Source: CAZFER01 sp964517495 | GTDB lineage: Bacteria > Hinthialibacterota > Hinthialibacteria > Hinthialibacterales > Hinthialibacteraceae | Assembly: GCA_964517495.1 (NCBI GenBank) | Contig: CAZFER010000039.1 | Location: forward strand, 1 to 56,172 | DNA length: 56,172 nucleotides | Direction of reading: 5' to 3' | Part shown: in pieces, positions 45,001 to 52,290 of the stretch | Layout: each line of letters begins with the position of its first letter | Position numbering within the stretch: position 1 is the stretch's first letter | The notes under the pieces: generated by a model | Told to the model about the DNA's origin: nothing | The model's input: the letters and a program-made list of their open reading frames with translations, nothing else | The model's database searches: none | Made by a program: the position numbers and the translations under genes

Positions 45001-47017
45001 TCACTGCGAATTTAACTTCCTGAACCAATGGCGCTAAAGCATCAACAACCACTGTGGCCGGTCCAACAATACTAGCGATTAGCGGTGATTCACTGGAGAT
45101 TGCAACTTGCTTTTTGCTGGTATCCACAAAGCCGAGGAGGCTATCGCCCGCTTGTGAACGTGATGTAACTGATGTACGCGATTGATCATTTAGTGCATAA
45201 AGAATGGCAGGGTTACGCGCATCGTCACTCACACTAACAATTATCCCTGCTCCGGGATCACGTTGTGTAACTGGGAACATCGAGCTTTGAATTTTGATAT
45301 TGGCACGAACACCCGGCTCGTTACCACCACCAACGGTTAAAGCATCATTAACAAATTCAGTTGCACTGCTGGTAAAGCCATTGGCATAGCCAGTTGCGCT
45401 GCCATTTGTTATTTCATCTATAGTGACTCTGGATTCATTTTTCGCCCAGCTATCCCAGCTGTTATCAGTAGCATCCGCGCTTAGCGCCATCTTCAACCAA
45501 CTACCATTTAACAAGCTTTCACTACTACGGTTTATATCCACTTCTAGAATTGCCTGGTCGTTGTCCGAATTGGTAGCATAGGATGGACCAATCTTGTCAT
45601 GGAAGTTATCTTCTTCAGGCGTTAAGGAGACCTTCGAAACAAAGACAGGAAGGGTATCCGCCCAGAATGGTTCGCTTGAACTGTCACCAAAGGTAGTGCT
45701 GGTGGTTGCGCTTACGTCATCAGCGACCGCAATATCAACAATCAGTTGCTCTTGAGCACCAAGTGTGCTGAAGTCAAGCGGCTTATTGATAACTTGTGAT
45801 GTAACGTAAAGAATGACATCACTACCTGACATTTGAGTGTAAGCATAAACCTTGGAAAGATCCGCCCAGTTACCGGTACGGTTTTTCAATTTCATGGTTA
45901 CGGTCAGTTCGGAGGTTGCGCCTTTCGTAAGGGCCACACTTCCGCTCTTGGAAAGATTGACCTGGTTAGCCACTTTACCACCGGCAGCCGATTCATCACC
46001 ATGATCTTTTGTTAATTGATATGGATCGGTTCCGCCACTGCCAAAGTAGGCATCCGGTTCACCGTCTGCTGTGGCGTTAGGTTTGATAACTGCTTTTACT
46101 TCGACAATATCGCCACCACGGAACTGGAAGGGAATTTCAGTTGTGATGGGTGTATTGGGATCGAGCGGCAGGAAGGAGGCCGTATCGCCAGTACCTTGAT
46201 AAAAGGCTGTGAGGTTTGAATCGTAGAGCGGCTTCGTCGTTGTGTCCGTACCGCCGCTGATCATAATCGAGCTGATTTGCGGGGAGGAGTGTTTCGCGCC
46301 GCTTCCGGTGGTTTCCACACCGATCAAGTTGGTAACGCCGGTGGCGCCATCCAATTGAGTGCTGCCTGCGATAGACATCAAGGCTTCCAATCCATCTGTA
46401 GAAAATTTTGAATCGGGTTGAGTGGCTTTAACAACCAGCCCTGAGATTTTCCATGTGCAGAGCAGCGTGTTATCTTTATCGAGATCCAATCCGTTAGGAT
46501 CGTCATTCGCGATACCAGTGACGCTGGTGGGCGAAACTTCTGAGTACATACTTTGAGGGGTTTCACCACCAAAAAGGAGGTCTGGGAAGGTTGCGTTAAC
46601 AACGCTTTTAACTGCAGCAAGCGTTGATGCGTTTTCCTCCTTTACTCCCAGAACGGTCGGTTCATCAACACCGGTCACCACGGCAAACAAATAAATGGGT
46701 TCGCCATTTTCAATGTTCGCCAACAGGGGCTTATCGTTAGTACTCAAAAATTTACCCTGTTTGGAGCCGGTATTAATTTTACCGTCACGATTGTTACCCC
46801 AAACCGTGCCATTCACGCTATCCTTGCCGTACAGAATACCGCTAACATTGCTAACGGTTCCGGATGCGGTGCTTTTAGTAAAGTCCACATCCAGATCAAC
46901 AAACTTCCACGATGATTGAGCCATCGCGGAGCCTGCCGGCAACAACAGCGAAAAGGCAATAGCATACCACAATACACTTTGACTTTTCATCATACTGCCG
47001 ATGATTCCTTTCTTCAT
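36056..47017 (-). CDS. Giant exported Ig/cadherin-like protein with FG-GAP/VCBS C-terminus
   Basis: One uninterrupted frame of 3,653 residues. The chosen start (47017) has AAAAGGAGAAATC just upstream and gives a signal peptide ending SAMA|QSSW; the frame runs open to 47269 without reason to use it. Most of the protein is tandem beta-sandwich modules with recurring Asp-rich hinges such as IDNTPPTLTSVDVKYF, LDSDKPKIENVVLDVV and VDSQRPTVDTNVKV. A later part has cadherin-like blocks (FTATDPDGNNVFTI, VITLKATDPGDEPLSF). The last ~430 residues carry FG-GAP/VCBS calcium loops: GDVDMDGDPDMV, GDVDNDGIDELIVGQ and GDINGDGINEIV. There is no sorting signal, dockerin or membrane anchor at the C-terminus. 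It looks like a surface or matrix adhesin (inference). Low in Cys after the signal. Flanked by its own promoter and terminator. Confidence 0.85.
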   Translation of the reverse strand: MKKGIIGSMMKSQSVLWYAIAFSLLLPAGSAMAQSSWKFVDLDVDFTKSTASGTVSNVSGILYGKDSVNGTVWGNNRDGKINTGSKQGKFLSTNDKPLLANIENGEPIYLFAVVTGVDEPTVLGVKEENASTLAAVKSVVNATFPDLLFGGETPQSMYSEVSPTSVTGIANDDPNGLDLDKDNTLLCTWKISGLVVKATQPDSKFSTDGLEALMSIAGSTQLDGATGVTNLIGVETTGSGAKHSSPQISSIMISGGTDTTTKPLYDSNLTAFYQGTGDTASFLPLDPNTPITTEIPFQFRGGDIVEVKAVIKPNATADGEPDAYFGSGGTDPYQLTKDHGDESAAGGKVANQVNLSKSGSVALTKGATSELTVTMKLKNRTGNWADLSKVYAYTQMSGSDVILYVTSQVINKPLDFSTLGAQEQLIVDIAVADDVSATTSTTFGDSSSEPFWADTLPVFVSKVSLTPEEDNFHDKIGPSYATNSDNDQAILEVDINRSSESLLNGSWLKMALSADATDNSWDSWAKNESRVTIDEITNGSATGYANGFTSSATEFVNDALTVGGGNEPGVRANIKIQSSMFPVTQRDPGAGIIVSVSDDARNPAILYALNDQSRTSVTSRSQAGDSLLGFVDTSKKQVAISSESPLIASIVGPATVVVDALAPLVQEVKFAVTGYPSGSGLGSDAFNLLKQSPEILNAPINVGAGDVKYVTRAVAKLGVSQASETQNGSKMQVVVKFKPTTDSAVDPDNVLPSGTSVNNYIKQQFVYNLTSSKVGYVTTSDKKLVTNHWNFVEGKLDSANDVAYATWESKNEITVNTPVSFEDAQLSARLHDGTFNFSSSSLSNPVVVDINRATTTLVNYPGFNNQIATPRLTQATPEYARTVVLVTSTDNRSLTDLESGINYDPYADSVLDLAQSGSIAGFKNSVPTFVQNSNLFVEAGDLIIVSTSFKEPFGANAEPGMSNTGNVAPYIGVDFGETVGDNVIGGLSTFPYNVKDNESYFNTFKTITADFSDFVEGANNVLPDVTKTVDLSGGATDLNQAADTSITYATWYYLIPRSGADLNTVLSSGDVRLVTFTSRDISGNINKLHTPVALADFQEPEPAIVSLKISNNLVSDLLVQDEAHGTNLVSSSIDNATIVGTSTMQLVVRIGGGTADDEFPGQGGGGPFASSNFITADLSAFGVSSTQTPDTVEFIPDVSDPGLAGETTVTFATFNISADDVDNTSAKHTNGAANAQGTVNVVSKSGAENSVKTVKLDVDGKNPTATGNQRVIVELQHPAIPDDPTDDGFLRAGSIYVVTAEFNTDLNDRRARNMDFSADLSKFTNNTERQAPNNVYYESQGSVTVPANTVLAVWQNAVSDPPPATSGNITFYATDASKLTASSTSKNQFFIASGQVNIFDVVMDASREINYVTDTIGIRRDFDGDVTTNDWIVQKLGSTINRNDTQTGVGGNTIGPKTTVKNEDKLRVVTSFRLTDPVFTSPQKVQFDFTKFGGDVVEINPTDNEDMFEIGSQVIRATYEASVGNAASVAEATVPVTVFDKAGNTAVSYAPAFRIDNTPPTLTSVDVKYFEKNNQQTDSELNPKSASATIQIVVDYPSASQTIGFPGSLWGAAYDAHGNNNGIADRSLVSIDGTKFNPVTFDGGNAESIIPSNWKLTGAGPTIWDTSSAAEIKASTNTKLTAFFGFEPSLNPEGVGVGSKPRPGIVFGNSSVASANFVVSASDHVGNVTDVTTSPVQLDSDKPKIENVVLDVVTDSQEAGVDYLPAVYAAKDEIVRPTRVKVGTVMKATYKIKDAPVKGDKIFTALRAQQGTSIPGQLGTLEHNFDSNDFSLNLSNATLVSSSQRDDHLFADVLPTDTYAVFEVTFTVGSDTSNKNIQNKAINTDPTFPLDVNNPLALNSYYDGSEAASIAVWATDTASNKQTEVRSSVAKDGSPIEIDTQGPRVMQQIVIAVNDGEVDGVDAADVGSIAPAQQTLSNQLANAAPSQWIVWAATMVVDGSEAANLNVPTLNWRAKLNDNVDDSDPGNDITRLEGSSMDKTYSEFIIESPTRSVVFVRNAVKVVSNPLSKQPIQIDISAQDIFGNSIMNSPKTIPVAIGAKGPSVFSLLVKVDGVPDTEGASKLGIGSNNVDGSSSTVELKPGNTIEVQATITTDEDGNIPEKIFADFSALFPHALRKSVDRVVPTTLVQEEGDLVVATWKNILYNFKQGNNDNIAFADTSLIGEQNVIPTGAILETTGVVTSNGIADSGDSAKDVSNAMLKQLVGLPAIQVQPDANPNKEAKITVFIDDVDDRFGQETTESFKFAVDSQRPTVDTNVKVTQRGNPPDFTFISGDRDGFPLAPNLTDDTDEITGVPNRVTGGDTLQIVYTITNPNIEDNGNDRFRYIMGDDANKIFTLNTSNMDTAASQLIKSITADLSGFLTDEGSDSVALANADQVSVEVEAGKPSVITATFSLVVSDDARVSPVRSPELANQLPAAKFIVRVTPSLMDDAMNTPFNTLWTQVLDSSSDVSVDNVGPFFRSITVRLQEGNASDSTGDPINEGSVVSAGSVVDPGSKLAIEVSINENVDDPLDIFSNSNYGNIQLIANGFTVAESERLITDTQQSGSLISGQYVVTIPGTDNGKPFTSFDFVVNASDTVGNVQSKQTAAFALDATPIITVSSDGAELELPQTFRVNAEDSITFDSMANDPGLLSSLEWIVSPEPFDGFQAVTDQGTFKVTSEDGSSELALSLTVTPALNNTNQQMTAKTVAVDDSAVSATSELITVSFNQPALFADAFKGTETTSAGAVLETTAEESVAGWNKIAGSDIREVTVPEGSILQLNVLATDANASDSVELGASIDTEIPSDAFEAWIDDTQLGDSAFSQSFAGGVADATFTFKPLYTAVKGETQNARFSIDLTAVGGTDSDGNAIAADTSTITVNIVPAAATPELEVVSIVSGDEDQSATLGDSVDVAEDDTLVITLKATDPGDEPLSFTQTTTPAPLSALNVVDEGTSVKTVTYTYKPGFNEADLPGRPKDADPFVLDVTFTNGTWNVSGQKTVEIENTNQAPQIVATAGLAQDDQRPILDNGAVIANPGDIVFFTFTATDPDGNNVFTITQITDQNGIPIDESLISSTSQSSAGETVVKLQVTVPSDAETGIIVQLSATDTDQQSTVTLNIRLETAVPVDEIDEVVLAQGIEGEGKLQFKNFDPRSGTPVGANVRPALNGITNVSVIGGGIDRGVYVAVGDVDMDGDPDMVLTNTTITNNSILPNRFIVRDMRTGEPVLTPEHAFPIQSPNPIDYEYGDMPVAVGNFIGTATPQIAVAQGFGGTSLVRLFMYNHKAQGAGFEWKLVGQFQGLAGPALNQNAEGFISIAAGDVDNDGIDELIVGQGNSASSRTLFRVIDVQQTEGEGFAGAEVHNSLDDDGNPITENGNPVPLQKAFAAFFPTYQGNGGANYAIGDINGDGINEIVAASNGDDTGNATRPNGDVINSHLTVIIPTVVERPDGTKAVDGFSYASSAPGTQNIVTAFNVAQNPSGSVNLILAEIDGIEANGMEVVVGTGSITEITGDDTVEVAGHSFTTPGGREITTFRTVVNDMVVGSKENTAAPQSKFRIIKPEFDGTAISKTNGVLVGGVNFGRQIGIDALLGVANPASGAIFLGAGNSHPTNE

Positions 47018-47351
47018 GATTTCTCCTTTTCCTGATTGCTTTCTATTCAAATTCAAATTGTGTGAACACAAATTGTTCCCTCTTTCATACATAGGTCCCT
47101 CCCGAATTTGGCTTGGTGAGGATCTCTCACTAAACATAGTTTTCATTCCTTTCATTTCACTTACATTAAATTTTGACTTGCTTTTTCCCACATGCGTTCT
47201 CATCAAAAAAAAGACACAAAACAAGCAGATAAGTCTAGCATATAACATGCCAAACCACCTAACATGCATCTAATCTTCACTTAAACTCTTTAAACAAAAT
47301 GACTTATCAAACCTTAACCTTTCAACACGCTCATTTTCCAAGCCAACGTAC

Positions 47352-47441
47352 CGGAACAAACTTCCCACGACAGCACACAATCGAAGGTAAAGAAAAGCAT
47401 TCTAACTTCTCGACTTAGAGCGAGAATGCTTGTTTGTTCCG
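47352..47441 (-). promoter_or_regulatory. Nested inverted repeats in the long leader of the giant gene
   Basis: An outer pair CGGAACAAAC / GTTTGTTCCG (47352-47361 and 47432-47441) is perfect over 10 bp. Directly inside its right arm, AAGCATTCT (47395-47403) and AGAATGCTT (47423-47431) form a perfect 9-bp stem. On the minus strand the inner stem comes first after the 5' outer arm and is followed by TTTTCTTT. A competing TTCTCG/CGAGAA hairpin shares bases with it. This could be a regulatory leader RNA, an attenuator or a terminator of the upstream gene. Confidence 0.45.
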
Positions 47442-47530
47442 CTTGTTCCAACCTGGGAAAGATTTCCCTTCAAAAAAGACCATCATACATTCCAAACAAT
47501 ATACAACTTAAAGAAAAAGAATTTGGGAGC

Positions 47531-47559
47531 AATCTAGCACAAATATTTTTCATTGTCAA
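47531..47559 (-). promoter_or_regulatory. Promoter of the giant gene
   Basis: On the minus strand a perfect TTGACA (complement of 47554-47559) is followed after exactly 17 nt by TAGATT (complement of 47531-47536). Transcription would start near 47524, giving a leader of about 500 nt. The rest of 47018-47669 holds no gene. Confidence 0.65.
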
Positions 47560-47669
47560 CGCTAAATTCGAAAAATGACGACTTTTAAATGAATCAATTA
47601 TCATTCTTTCACAAAATTAGCAAAGAAATATAGTTCATTCTGTTTATTATCATTCAAAAGATAACATAG

Positions 47670-48905
47670 TTATTCGGGCAAATAAAAGCCTTCTGCCCAT
47701 AATTGCGTAAATTCTTTGATGGAAAAATCGCCATTCAGCACATCAATCACTGTTTTTTGCCCAATAGCCAAGCCGGATTCACGGGGAACAAGGTAAATAT
47801 CCATCGAAAATAATGAGTTTGCATCGTTCTTTTGGGTGGATTGATCAATGGCTATTCCTCCAATTCCGTCCGCGATATCATCAGCATTATTTATCAAAAA
47901 TTTAACAAATTCTATCCCACGTTTATGATTTGCGGATTGAATGGGGACAGCGCTAACGATTAAATGGCAGGGGATGGTGACTTTTTCGTAATCCGTGGGA
48001 ATAATCATGAGGAATAATTGGTCCTGCATTTCTTTTGGCAGGTTCATATAATCTGAGTGACGGGCAATGGTAAACAGGGCATCAGACTCGATAAATTCAG
48101 ATAAGCTAGTTACTTGGGGCAGCTGATTGATGGTTTCGCCTTCTTCATTGAAATAGTTTCTGAAGTGCATGACGGATTGATGGAGGGTTTGCAGGCGCAT
48201 TTCTTCGGTGCTTTTTTCTTCAATTTCCTGTCCTCTTAACAAATCCTGATAGAAGCCAACCGCCATTTGAATAGCGGCCATGGAATCCGCCAGGTAGAGG
48301 GAATCTTTGTTTAGGAACACAAAATGAGGCATCGCCAGCCCATTGCTTAAATTGATCCCGCTGATCATATCCACTTTGCTCCAGGTTTTTGGTGGGGAGC
48401 TATCCCCGGTTACGCGGGCGGCATCTTTTTTGAGAACCATTACCAGGGGATCAGCCACCAGGGGTAAGGCCCATAATTTTCCTGTGTCGGGTTTTCGGTA
48501 GGCTTGATCGGCCACGGGGGGGATTTGGGCGATGGTTGCGGATAATGGGTAATAGTCGCTGGGTTGGCTACGAAACACAGTGTTATAGGTACTGGGGTAT
48601 ACGATCACGTCGGTATTGGTTAAATAGCCGGAGGGATTGGCTTTGATTTGTTGGAGCGAGTCGGATTCCATGGTGGAATTGACAATCAATTCGGAATGGG
48701 CGGTGGAATACTGGTTTATCACATTGCGGTACACATCTGATGTTGAGGAATCAGGGGACAAAAATACCTTAATATTTAACTGTTCGGGCGGTTTTTCTTC
48801 TTTCTTTTTCCCGCAGGAAACCATCATCATTGTGATCAGAAAGCTTGTTAAGGCATATTTTAAAATTAGTTTGGCATGTTTGCGTACATTTCCATTCGAA
48901 CACAT
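47670..48905 (-). CDS. Extracellular solute-binding lipoprotein
   Basis: A 411-residue periplasmic-binding-protein-fold lipoprotein. The signal ends in a lipobox (MMMVSC|GKKK), and the rest has the pattern of ABC family 1 sugar-binding proteins: LNIKVFLSPDSSTSDVYRNV at the start, then LTNTDVIVYPSTYN, YRKPDTGKLWALPLVADPL (a typical mid-region) and FIESDALFTIARHSDYM. No permease or ATPase genes are adjacent, so the ligand and partner are unknown. GGAAAGGAA lies ahead of the ATG at 48905. Downstream, a hairpin in the giant-gene leader might serve as its terminator. Confidence 0.8.
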   Translation of the reverse strand: MCSNGNVRKHAKLILKYALTSFLITMMMVSCGKKKEEKPPEQLNIKVFLSPDSSTSDVYRNVINQYSTAHSELIVNSTMESDSLQQIKANPSGYLTNTDVIVYPSTYNTVFRSQPSDYYPLSATIAQIPPVADQAYRKPDTGKLWALPLVADPLVMVLKKDAARVTGDSSPPKTWSKVDMISGINLSNGLAMPHFVFLNKDSLYLADSMAAIQMAVGFYQDLLRGQEIEEKSTEEMRLQTLHQSVMHFRNYFNEEGETINQLPQVTSLSEFIESDALFTIARHSDYMNLPKEMQDQLFLMIIPTDYEKVTIPCHLIVSAVPIQSANHKRGIEFVKFLINNADDIADGIGGIAIDQSTQKNDANSLFSMDIYLVPRESGLAIGQKTVIDVLNGDFSIKEFTQLWAEGFYLPE

Positions 48906-49069
48906 CGGAGTTTATTCCTTTCCTTGATAGGTATTGGTTTATAAAAAGATAGTGGGTCGGCATATCATTCGAATAAAACGATTTAACATCCTTCTTTGTT
49001 ACGAATAAAGTCTTATAACCCATTAAAATGCAGGTAAGGCGAATGTCCACCTTCTATCACTATTCTTTA

Positions 49070-50224
49070 TCAATTGTTGATTGGGTTTAATTGCATTGAA
49101 TGCAAAAAAACAGAGGGGATTGCATCGGAGTCGGGTGGTTTTAGCACTTCAAGGGTTAGAATGGTTTTTCCTGTTGGTATTTCAATATTCATACTGACGG
49201 TTTGGGGTTCTGAATAGGGGACCGCGATGGTTTTTTCTTGTCCATAAGTTATTGTTAAATCAGGGACAATGTTATTGGATAACGTGGCAGATAATTCCAT
49301 CACAAGCTGATAAGAAGTTTGTTGGTTAGTATAAATATCAACAAATGTTGTTTTCTCTGATCTTGGTGTTCCACTTGAGGGGGGGAAATATTCGTTTATT
49401 TCAATCGATCCTTCAATTGTATTGAAGGGCTTTTCTTGCACCAAGTTAATCACATAACGATAAAATCGATTCTTTTTCCCATTGTTTAGGTGATTTTTTA
49501 ATAACTCCCCGGATTTGGCTTTAAATCCGTTGAGCCAGCAGCTATAGGCTTGCAGGATTGGATCGATAAATCCTACATCTCCAATATTATCAAGGAATTG
49601 TAATGTTGATTGGGATAAATGATTTTCGGGTGAGTATCGCAAGTATGAATAGATACACTGATTCGTTTGTTCTTTGTTCCCCATTGAATAGTAGCATTTT
49701 GCCTGCTCAAAATAGGCATGGAGAATGGTTTCCGGCTGGCCGTATTGACTTACCTGTTTGTATGAATCAATCGCTTGTTTATATTCACTGAGATACTGAA
49801 AGGCATCCCCGCGGGCCAGATAAGGTTGTCCCTGGGATAGAGAGGGGACCAAATCGATGACAGAATCATAATAGGATATCGCAGTTCGCCAGGCATCGGC
49901 GTTGCTTTTTTCCATCAAGGCATTGGCGATACAAAGTTGCCCGTAGGCATACATGCGCTTGTGGCTGTTTAAGCCACCGTCTTCGTAAAGGTTTTTAAAG
50001 TATTGCGTTCCTTTTTTGAATTCGGCCAAGGCATCATCAATGTTACCTGTGGAAAGTAATTCATGCCCATGCGTGAAAGCAGCAGACGGGTGTGCTTCTT
50101 CGATCCAAAGCATGGTTTGGGGATTGATAGCAAGGTAATAAAACAACGGGAGCAATATAAAAATGCTGGCAAACCAGACCAGAAGGGTAATCGCTGCAGG
50201 GTGTTTCCAATGTTTATTTTTCAT
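49070..50224 (-). CDS. Membrane-anchored TPR protein
   Basis: A protein of about 384 residues with one N-terminal membrane segment (AITLLVWFASIFILLPLFYY) and a large outer-facing part. TPR-like repeats follow: HELLSTGNIDDALAEFKKG, YLARGDAFQYLSEYKQAIDS and YFEQAKCYYSMGNKEQTN. The C-terminal ~130 residues are beta-rich (FVDIYTNQQTSYQLVMELSA, MNIEIPTGKTILTLEV) and may form a separate sandwich. The start is uncertain: ATGs at 50263, 50245, 50242 and 50224 are all in frame; 50224 puts the anchor close to the N-terminus and has GAGTGG upstream. It precedes the solute-binding lipoprotein gene on the same strand by 164 nt. Confidence 0.7.
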   Translation of the reverse strand: MKNKHWKHPAAITLLVWFASIFILLPLFYYLAINPQTMLWIEEAHPSAAFTHGHELLSTGNIDDALAEFKKGTQYFKNLYEDGGLNSHKRMYAYGQLCIANALMEKSNADAWRTAISYYDSVIDLVPSLSQGQPYLARGDAFQYLSEYKQAIDSYKQVSQYGQPETILHAYFEQAKCYYSMGNKEQTNQCIYSYLRYSPENHLSQSTLQFLDNIGDVGFIDPILQAYSCWLNGFKAKSGELLKNHLNNGKKNRFYRYVINLVQEKPFNTIEGSIEINEYFPPSSGTPRSEKTTFVDIYTNQQTSYQLVMELSATLSNNIVPDLTITYGQEKTIAVPYSEPQTVSMNIEIPTGKTILTLEVLKPPDSDAIPSVFLHSMQLNPINN

Positions 50225-50380
50225 TATATAAGCCACTCTCATCATTTTGATGCATAAAAACAAGGATTGAGGAGTATGATTTGATCATAAATTTAGTATT
50301 ATCAATACACGAACTCCCATAAATAAGGGAGAGGATAGTTTGCACAATGTTGAACTTAATTTTTATATTGGAGTTATTGA

Positions 50381-52258
50381 ATGCGCATATCTCTTATCAA
50401 ATCAACTATTTTGGCCTTTATTTTAATATTAACCATCTTTTGTCCTTTTTGTTCTGCTGTTGAATTTCAAACCTATGTAACTGCCCAACAGGTCGATACT
50501 TATTTATCTACCAAGGAAGGGCTTGAGCAAGCCTTGTCTGTATTCAACGATCTAGACATCAAAAAGGTCTATATTGAAACATTACGCAGTGGGCATCAAC
50601 CTGCGCTTTCCACGTTGAAATCTGCGCGTGATTACTTTGAGTCACATGGGCTGCGTGTTTCAGGGGGGATAACCACAACGCATGGAAATCAATTTGGCAC
50701 ACCGACAAATGGCTCTGGGTATTGGCTAAATTATCAGAATGCCAAAACTCAACAAGACTTGCGGCATCATATTGAGCGAATCGCTCCACTTTTCGATGAG
50801 ATTATGATCGATGATTTCTTTGCCACCGATGATCAAAGCGAAGAATCCATCAAAGCCAAGGGAGAGCGCTCATGGCCGGACTACCGGATGGATTTAATGA
50901 TGAAAGTCGCTCAAAATGTTATTTTATCACCCGCCAGGAAAATAAATCCCAAAATATCGTTCATCCTGAAATTCCCCCAATGGTATGACCGGTTTCACCG
51001 GTTTGGTTACGATGTAGCGCGCTCTCCTGGGATTTTTGATCGAATTTGGGTTGGAACAGAAACCCGCCGGCCTGATACCCAGCGTTTTGGCTATGTTATG
51101 CCAAATCAAGGGTTTATTAACTATTCCTGGCTTAAATCCATCGCTGTAGAGAAGATCGGTGGGGGATGGTTTGACTTTGGAGATTGCAGCGCTCCACTCT
51201 ATTTGATGCAGGCCTATCAGACTGTACTTGCTGGCGCTGACGAGATAGTTCTTTTCGAAGCCGGGAGTTTAATTAAACAAAATCAATGCCTTAGCCGATT
51301 TACCCATCGTCAAAAGGCCGTGAGTGCCCTTTCAAATATCGTCAAGGGAAAAAGCATTACAGGTATTACCGCTTATAAACCACCCCATAGTGAAGGAAGC
51401 GATTCGGATGGAGCAGCGAATCTTTATGTTTATGATTATTTAGCCATGCTGGGTATACCGACCAAGATGACTGCCCAGCTTCCTGAAAAACCTAAGGCGG
51501 TCTTTCTTCCCCGGCAAGCGGCTGAAGATCCAAGCATTGCAGAAGCCATTGATAAATGGATCGATCAGGGAGTCACTTTAATTATAACACCTGATTTTCT
51601 AGTCCATTTGGATGATAATGACCTCTATGACGCTGCCGGATACGAGCCTATCAAGCATTTATCCTTGACAAAAAAGTCCTTCGATAAAATTGAGTTTAAA
51701 GAAGGTGAAGATTCGATTGAGCCGGCTACCCCTATTAACATTCGTCCGATTCCCAAACCAAAAACTGCATCCATACTCTGCTCTGCAAAATCGGGTGATA
51801 TTGAATATCCCCTTTTAACCCAAAATAAGGGACCTAACGGTTCCAAGATTCTGGTTTTAAACATACAAACCTTTACTCATGAAGAATTTTCTCCCAATAG
51901 AGAGCAGTTTTTACCTCCCCGCCCCGCTTATTTCACCCATTGGAACGCAAAGCACTCCTGGGCAGCTCAGCTGGGCAATGTGTTACGCCATGCAATATCT
52001 TCGAATATGAATGTACAAGTTAATTCAAGTCAGGATATTGGGATATATGATCTCAAAAATGATACGATTGTTCTATCGAATTTTAGTTCCCAAAAAGCAA
52101 CCTGTTCAATTAAACATGCAAAAAAGGATTTTGAACTTATACCAGATAAACGCTTTCCCCACGCTAAACAAACGCAATATAAGGGTAAAGGCTCATTCTT
52201 GGAAGTGACAATTCCTGCGTGGGAAATCGTGGTTTTGCAAGTTATTAAAAATCAATAG
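50381..52258 (+). CDS. Exported TIM-barrel glycoside-hydrolase-like protein
   Basis: A 625-residue secreted protein with a signal peptide ending CPFCSA|VEFQ. The first half is TIM-barrel-like: LDIKKVYIETLRSGHQPAL, GLRVSGGITTTHGNQFG, FDEIMIDDFFATDDQSEE (an acidic pair where catalytic residues lie in related hydrolases) and FILKFPQWYDRFHRFGYD. The second half has a GATase-like domain as in beta-galactosidase trimerisation modules (KAVFLPRQAAEDPSIAEA, IDQGVTLIITPDFLVHL), then a beta region. No exact family is recognised, so the substrate is unknown. GGAG lies 9 nt before the ATG. It leads a + strand cluster with the pseudopilin-like and membrane proteins that follow, 32 nt and 169 nt apart. Confidence 0.7.
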   Translation: MRISLIKSTILAFILILTIFCPFCSAVEFQTYVTAQQVDTYLSTKEGLEQALSVFNDLDIKKVYIETLRSGHQPALSTLKSARDYFESHGLRVSGGITTTHGNQFGTPTNGSGYWLNYQNAKTQQDLRHHIERIAPLFDEIMIDDFFATDDQSEESIKAKGERSWPDYRMDLMMKVAQNVILSPARKINPKISFILKFPQWYDRFHRFGYDVARSPGIFDRIWVGTETRRPDTQRFGYVMPNQGFINYSWLKSIAVEKIGGGWFDFGDCSAPLYLMQAYQTVLAGADEIVLFEAGSLIKQNQCLSRFTHRQKAVSALSNIVKGKSITGITAYKPPHSEGSDSDGAANLYVYDYLAMLGIPTKMTAQLPEKPKAVFLPRQAAEDPSIAEAIDKWIDQGVTLIITPDFLVHLDDNDLYDAAGYEPIKHLSLTKKSFDKIEFKEGEDSIEPATPINIRPIPKPKTASILCSAKSGDIEYPLLTQNKGPNGSKILVLNIQTFTHEEFSPNREQFLPPRPAYFTHWNAKHSWAAQLGNVLRHAISSNMNVQVNSSQDIGIYDLKNDTIVLSNFSSQKATCSIKHAKKDFELIPDKRFPHAKQTQYKGKGSFLEVTIPAWEIVVLQVIKNQ

Positions 52259-52290
52259 ATTGGTTCATTTCATATTCCTTTCGGAGTGTC

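Noticed and set aside
47018..47269. 84-codon upstream extension of the giant protein
   Set aside because: A strong Shine-Dalgarno site and a signal peptide mark 47017 as the start; the extension would bury the signal.
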